From: CAVWCQ01 sp963753545
Lineage (GTDB): Bacteria > Chloroflexota > Anaerolineae > Aggregatilineales > Aggregatilineaceae
Direction: 5' to 3'
Assembly: GCA_963753545.1 (NCBI GenBank)
Contig: CAVWCQ010000008.1
Span: 1,426,001-1,490,000, forward strand
DNA length: 64,000 bases
Shown: one piece after another, positions 63,999 to 64,000 of the stretch
Layout: the number at the start of each line of letters is the position of its first letter
Numbering within the stretch: the stretch's first letter is position 1
The notes under the pieces: generated by a model
Seen by the model: only the letters and a program-made list of their open reading frames with translations
Databases searched by the model: none
Told to the model about the DNA's origin: nothing
Made by a program: the position numbers and the translations under genes

Positions 63999-64000
63999 AA

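Overview
The window looks like chromosomal DNA of an uncultured or little-studied free-living bacterium, most likely a Chloroflexota member of the Anaerolineae type. That placement is inference from moderately high GC, a mre/pbp2/min/rodA block, many large membrane glycosyltransferases, Cys-anchored lipoproteins and abundant short intergenic repeats; no rRNA is present to confirm it. There are no transposases, phage genes or CRISPR arrays. One tRNA, tRNA-Gln(CUG), lies at 53783-53853.

Layout. 1-9.5 kb: an ArsR-type regulator, a YjzC-like protein, a flavodoxin, a FecR lipoprotein, a UPF0316-like membrane protein, TilS, a response regulator, a Clp ATPase and a STAS-like protein. 9.6-25 kb: a membrane glycosyltransferase, two tandem degenerate DUF2268 lipoproteins, an MDR oxidoreductase, a secreted HELEH metallopeptidase, an MFS exporter, a hemolysin-III protein, a TIR-uracil-DNA-glycosylase fusion, an ABC exporter, a UbiA-like prenyltransferase, a glyoxalase-fold protein and a phosphohexomutase. 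25-36.6 kb: a cell-shape and division block (mreB, mreC, mreD, PBP2, a zinc ribbon, fabH, minC, minD, minE, rodA/ftsW), then a membrane-anchored protein and an AIM24 protein. 36.7-44 kb: a Tat-exported polysaccharide deacetylase, a Dam-type methylase, a phosphoribosyltransferase, glnS, gltX and a secreted beta-propeller. 44-57.7 kb: a second glycosyltransferase, a HEAT/TPR/membrane pair, DegV, RidA, a flavin monooxygenase, a reductase/epimerase, an S51 peptidase, a SEC14-like protein, tRNA-Gln, an XRE operon, and a divergent epimerase/GHMP-kinase pair. 57.7-64 kb: a repeat-rich gap, a serine hydrolase with a damaged SxxK motif, an aldehyde dehydrogenase, an unknown 404-residue protein and an AbrB-type regulator.

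Two signals stand out. First, the gene at 18456-19550 joins a TIR domain that keeps its candidate catalytic Glu to a family-4 uracil-DNA glycosylase whose four Fe-S cysteine positions are all substituted; an NAD-depleting or DNA-sensing defence role is possible. Second, three large intergenic gaps (about 20.0-20.3, 46.4-46.85 and 57.95-58.43 kb) share copies of a ~95-bp non-coding unit ending in AGTGATCAACT; two of them lie downstream of near-consensus promoters that share the same extended -10 block.

At least 13 otherwise well-conserved genes (tilS, clp, gltX, phosphohexomutase, aldehyde dehydrogenase and others) need one or more single-base frame changes to read through. Because several are housekeeping genes and every frame keeps family-typical residues, indel errors in the sequence are the likeliest cause; I annotate these as whole genes and mark the breaks.
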